Shown: positions 62,521 to 64,000 of the stretch, piece by piece
How positions within the stretch are numbered: the stretch's first letter is position 1
How the letters are laid out: each line of letters opens with the position of its first letter
NCBI RefSeq assembly: GCF_014204715.1
Contig: NZ_JACHLY010000001.1
Span: 2,746,001-2,810,000 of the forward strand
DNA: 64,000 bases
Source of the DNA: Streptomonospora salina
GTDB lineage: Bacteria > Actinomycetota > Actinomycetes > Streptosporangiales > Streptosporangiaceae
Direction of reading: 5' to 3'
The notes under the pieces: generated by a model
The model's database searches: none
The model's input: only the letters and a program-made list of their open reading frames with translations
Told to the model about the DNA's origin: nothing
Position numbers and translations under genes: made by a program

Positions 62521-62840
62521 CCGGGGCCCACCGGACCGGCTAGAAGCCCGGTCCGCTGAGACGTCCGGCGGCGGCCTTCCGGCCGGGAGCGCTCCCAACC
62601 TCCAGTGCCGGAGAGCCGTCGCCGGGCCCGGGCGCCGCATCCGTCCACCAAGCCGGGTGCGGCGCCGCCGACGGCGCCGCACGCCGACGTCAGCGAACGG
62701 CCCGTCCCCGTGCGCTTCCTCCGCCGTCCCGGGCGCGCCGGTACAGAGCCGACGTGTCGCTGTGTCGACGTGTCGACGTGCCGCCGTGTCCGCTTGCGGA
62801 CCTGGTGCCGGCGACAGTGGCGGATCTAGCCTGGCGGGCT
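62521..62840. other. Non-coding stretch with a CebR-like palindrome and a TGTCGACGTG repeat
   Basis: GGGAGCGCTCCC at 62585-62596, with C before and A after, matches 13 of 14 bases of the CebR operator (TGGGAGCGCTCCCA) that controls cellulose genes in actinomycetes. It lies 65 bases after the mannanase stop, which is odd for an operator. Bases 62752-62800 are a run of GTGTCGACGTGTCG-type repeats also seen at 47.65 and 50.1 kb. Confidence 0.55.
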
Positions 62841-63284
62841 ATGGAGATACGACGGATCCGTGCTTTCGCCGCCGGTGTGCTCATCGCCAACAGTGCACCG
62901 CACATCGCTACCGCGGCCGGCGGGCGACGGCACATGACTCCGTTGGCCGGCCGGGGGTCCGGCCCTGTGGCCAACGGCGTGTGGGCCGGGCTCAACCTCG
63001 CCGCCGGCGCGCTACTGCTGAGCCGGAAGCGGACCCGCGGATCCGCAGAGCGCTGGGACGGTGACCTGGTGGCCTTCGACGCCGGCTGCCTCGCTTTCGC
63101 GCTGTGGATGACCGGAGCGGAGGCGAAACTGCGGATGAACTGGGACCCGTCCGCCGGTCGTGCGCGCGCCGGTCCGCGGCCGCGCACACGAGAAGAGGGG
63201 GCCGCACGAGCGGCCCCCTCCGGGTGCGAACGCGGATCGCCGCGCGCGGCTTCGCGCCTCAGGCGGCCGTCTTACCGGCCTTGA
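62841..63284 (+). CDS. Small membrane protein, tail probably not native
   Basis: A 147-residue ORF from ATG 62841 (MEIRRIRAFAAGVLIANSAP). About three hydrophobic stretches (FAAGVLIANSAPHIATAA, GVWAGLNLAAGALLLS, LVAFDAGCLAFALWMTGAE) fit a small integral membrane protein of about 110 residues. The last ~40 residues are Arg-rich and are encoded across a strong hairpin at 63195-63220 and into the 3' end of wrbA, so a stop has probably been lost or shifted. No family is recognised. Confidence 0.5.
   Translation: MEIRRIRAFAAGVLIANSAPHIATAAGGRRHMTPLAGRGSGPVANGVWAGLNLAAGALLLSRKRTRGSAERWDGDLVAFDAGCLAFALWMTGAEAKLRMNWDPSAGRARAGPRPRTREEGAARAAPSGCERGSPRAASRLRRPSYRP
63195..63220. terminator. Bidirectional terminator hairpin between convergent genes
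   Basis: GAGGGGGCCG (63195-63204) pairs perfectly with CGGCCCCCTC (63211-63220). It lies 39 bases past the wrbA stop and inside the tail of the convergent ORF. Confidence 0.65.
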
Positions 63285-63879
63285 GGTCGGCGGCTACGCG
63301 GACCACGCGCCGGGACTGGACCTGCGCTGCGGTGCGCGTCACGTCGTCGACGGGGCTGTTGCCCTGGGCGTCCACGTGCGACGTGCCGTAGGGGTTGCCG
63401 TCGGCGAACTTGCTCGCGTCGGTGTAGCCGGGGGCCACGATGATGCCGCCGAAGTGGTAGAAGGTGTTCGACAGCGCCAGCAGCGTCGACTCCTGGCCGC
63501 CGTGCAGCGTGGCCGAAGAGGTGAAGCCGCTGTAGACCTTGTCGGCGAGCAGGCCCTGCTGCCACTGCGGGCCGAGCTGGTCGATGAACTGCTTCAGCTG
63601 CGAGGCGATGTTGCCGTAGCGGGTGGGCGAGCCGAAGATGACGGCGTCCGCCGAGACGACGTCGTCCGGAACCGCCTCGGCGACGTCCGCGGTGGCCTCG
63701 ACGTTGGCCTGCCACGCCGGGTTGGCGGCGATCGCTTCGGCGGGAGCCAGCTCGGGCACCTTGCGCAGGCGGACGTCGGCGCCGTCCTTCTGCGCGGCCT
63801 CCTCGATCTCGCGGGCGATGGCATAGCCCGTTCCAGTGGAGGAGTAGTAGATGATGCTCAGCTTCACAGGCTCGCTCAT
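63259..63879 (-). CDS. wrbA: WrbA-type NAD(P)H:quinone oxidoreductase
   Basis: A 206-residue flavodoxin-like protein. The FMN phosphate loop is YYSSTGTGYAIA, followed by AVIFGSPTRYGNIASQLKQF, FTSSATLHGGQESTLLALSN and the late HFGGIIVAPGY. It reduces quinones by two electrons and protects against redox cycling. ATG 63879 has GGAGGGA upstream. TTACTTT and AAGATAA at 63909-63928, arms of an imperfect palindrome in the promoter, resemble HxlR-type operators. Confidence 0.93.
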   Translation of the reverse strand: MSEPVKLSIIYYSSTGTGYAIAREIEEAAQKDGADVRLRKVPELAPAEAIAANPAWQANVEATADVAEAVPDDVVSADAVIFGSPTRYGNIASQLKQFIDQLGPQWQQGLLADKVYSGFTSSATLHGGQESTLLALSNTFYHFGGIIVAPGYTDASKFADGNPYGTSHVDAQGNSPVDDVTRTAAQVQSRRVVRVAADLKAGKTAA

Positions 63880-63908
63880 GGGGTCCCTCCGGGGACGGAG
63901 TGATGGAA

Positions 63909-63928
63909 TTACTTTCCTAGCAAGATAA
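63909..63928. promoter_or_regulatory. HxlR-like operator candidate upstream of wrbA
   Basis: TTACTTT-CCTAGC-AAGATAA is an imperfect inverted repeat in an AT-rich patch 30 bases before wrbA. HxlR-family repressors of redox genes use related TACTTT/AAAGTA sites. Confidence 0.45.
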
Positions 63929-64000
63929 TGCTTCTGTATCGAACATGCGACTCCTGGCCGCCCCGTGTGGTGAGAGCCACTCGGCCGGGTGCAGGCGGGG

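Overview
The window is about 70% GC with dense, strongly biased codon use, and it carries gene families typical of filamentous actinobacteria: two SAV2177-type methyltransferases, an Scr1-type XRE regulator with its DUF397 partner, a BldC-like HTH protein, and a family 2 cellulose-binding module on a secreted mannanase. A member of the Nocardiopsaceae is my best guess for the host; I cannot prove the genus.

Layout. (1) 1-11 kb is a conjugative or plasmid-like module: a TraG/VirD4-type coupling ATPase cut by the left edge, a replication-relaxation protein, a ParB-like protein, a DUF4417 protein, and two large adjacent proteins that share an N-terminal motif and end in a kinase-like and a possible ADP-ribosyltransferase-like domain. 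(2) 11-17 kb holds a secondary CRISPR array with its own copied leader, a methyltransferase, an XRE/DUF397/ATPase regulatory island, a decayed leaderless array and a small membrane protein. (3) 17-28.6 kb is a complete type I-E system, cas3-cas8e-cse2-cas7e-cas5e-cas6e-cas1-cas2, followed by a leader and a 35-repeat array. (4) 28.7-33.6 kb has a full gltX facing an operon of archaeal-type SAM synthetase, alkaline-phosphatase-superfamily hydrolase and a glutamyl-tRNA-synthetase-like protein that has lost its catalytic signatures. (5) 33.8-35.7 kb has a one-spacer mini-array, a tyrosine integrase and a tRNA 3'-end sequence with a terminator, probably one end of an integrated element. (6) 35.9-50.7 kb is mixed chromosome: MerR, YihY, rifampin phosphotransferase, two methyltransferases, DUF421, and many truncated or frameshifted genes. 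(7) 50.8-56.8 kb is the phenylacetyl-CoA pathway, paaZ divergent from paaABCDE around a palindromic operator. (8) 57-62.5 kb has a secreted GH3 glucosidase, an ABC-F ATPase and a secreted GH5 mannanase with CBM2. (9) 62.8-64 kb has a small membrane protein and wrbA.

The most interesting signal lies upstream of cas3. Two degenerate repeats, exactly one CRISPR unit apart and with compensatory changes in the repeat hairpin, flank a 32-nt pseudo-spacer (17064-17095). By hand alignment that pseudo-spacer matches the minus strand of 16906-16937 at 22 of 32 positions, including the first seven, and four of the ten mismatches fall at positions 12, 18, 24 and 30, which Cascade flips out. The target overlaps the ribosome-binding site and start of a 14-codon mini-ORF. 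This is what a CreTA or CreR type guide, in which Cascade represses a local promoter through a partly matching crRNA, should look like.

Several genes carry single-base frameshifts. These could be true decay or sequencing errors, and nothing in the window alone decides between the two.
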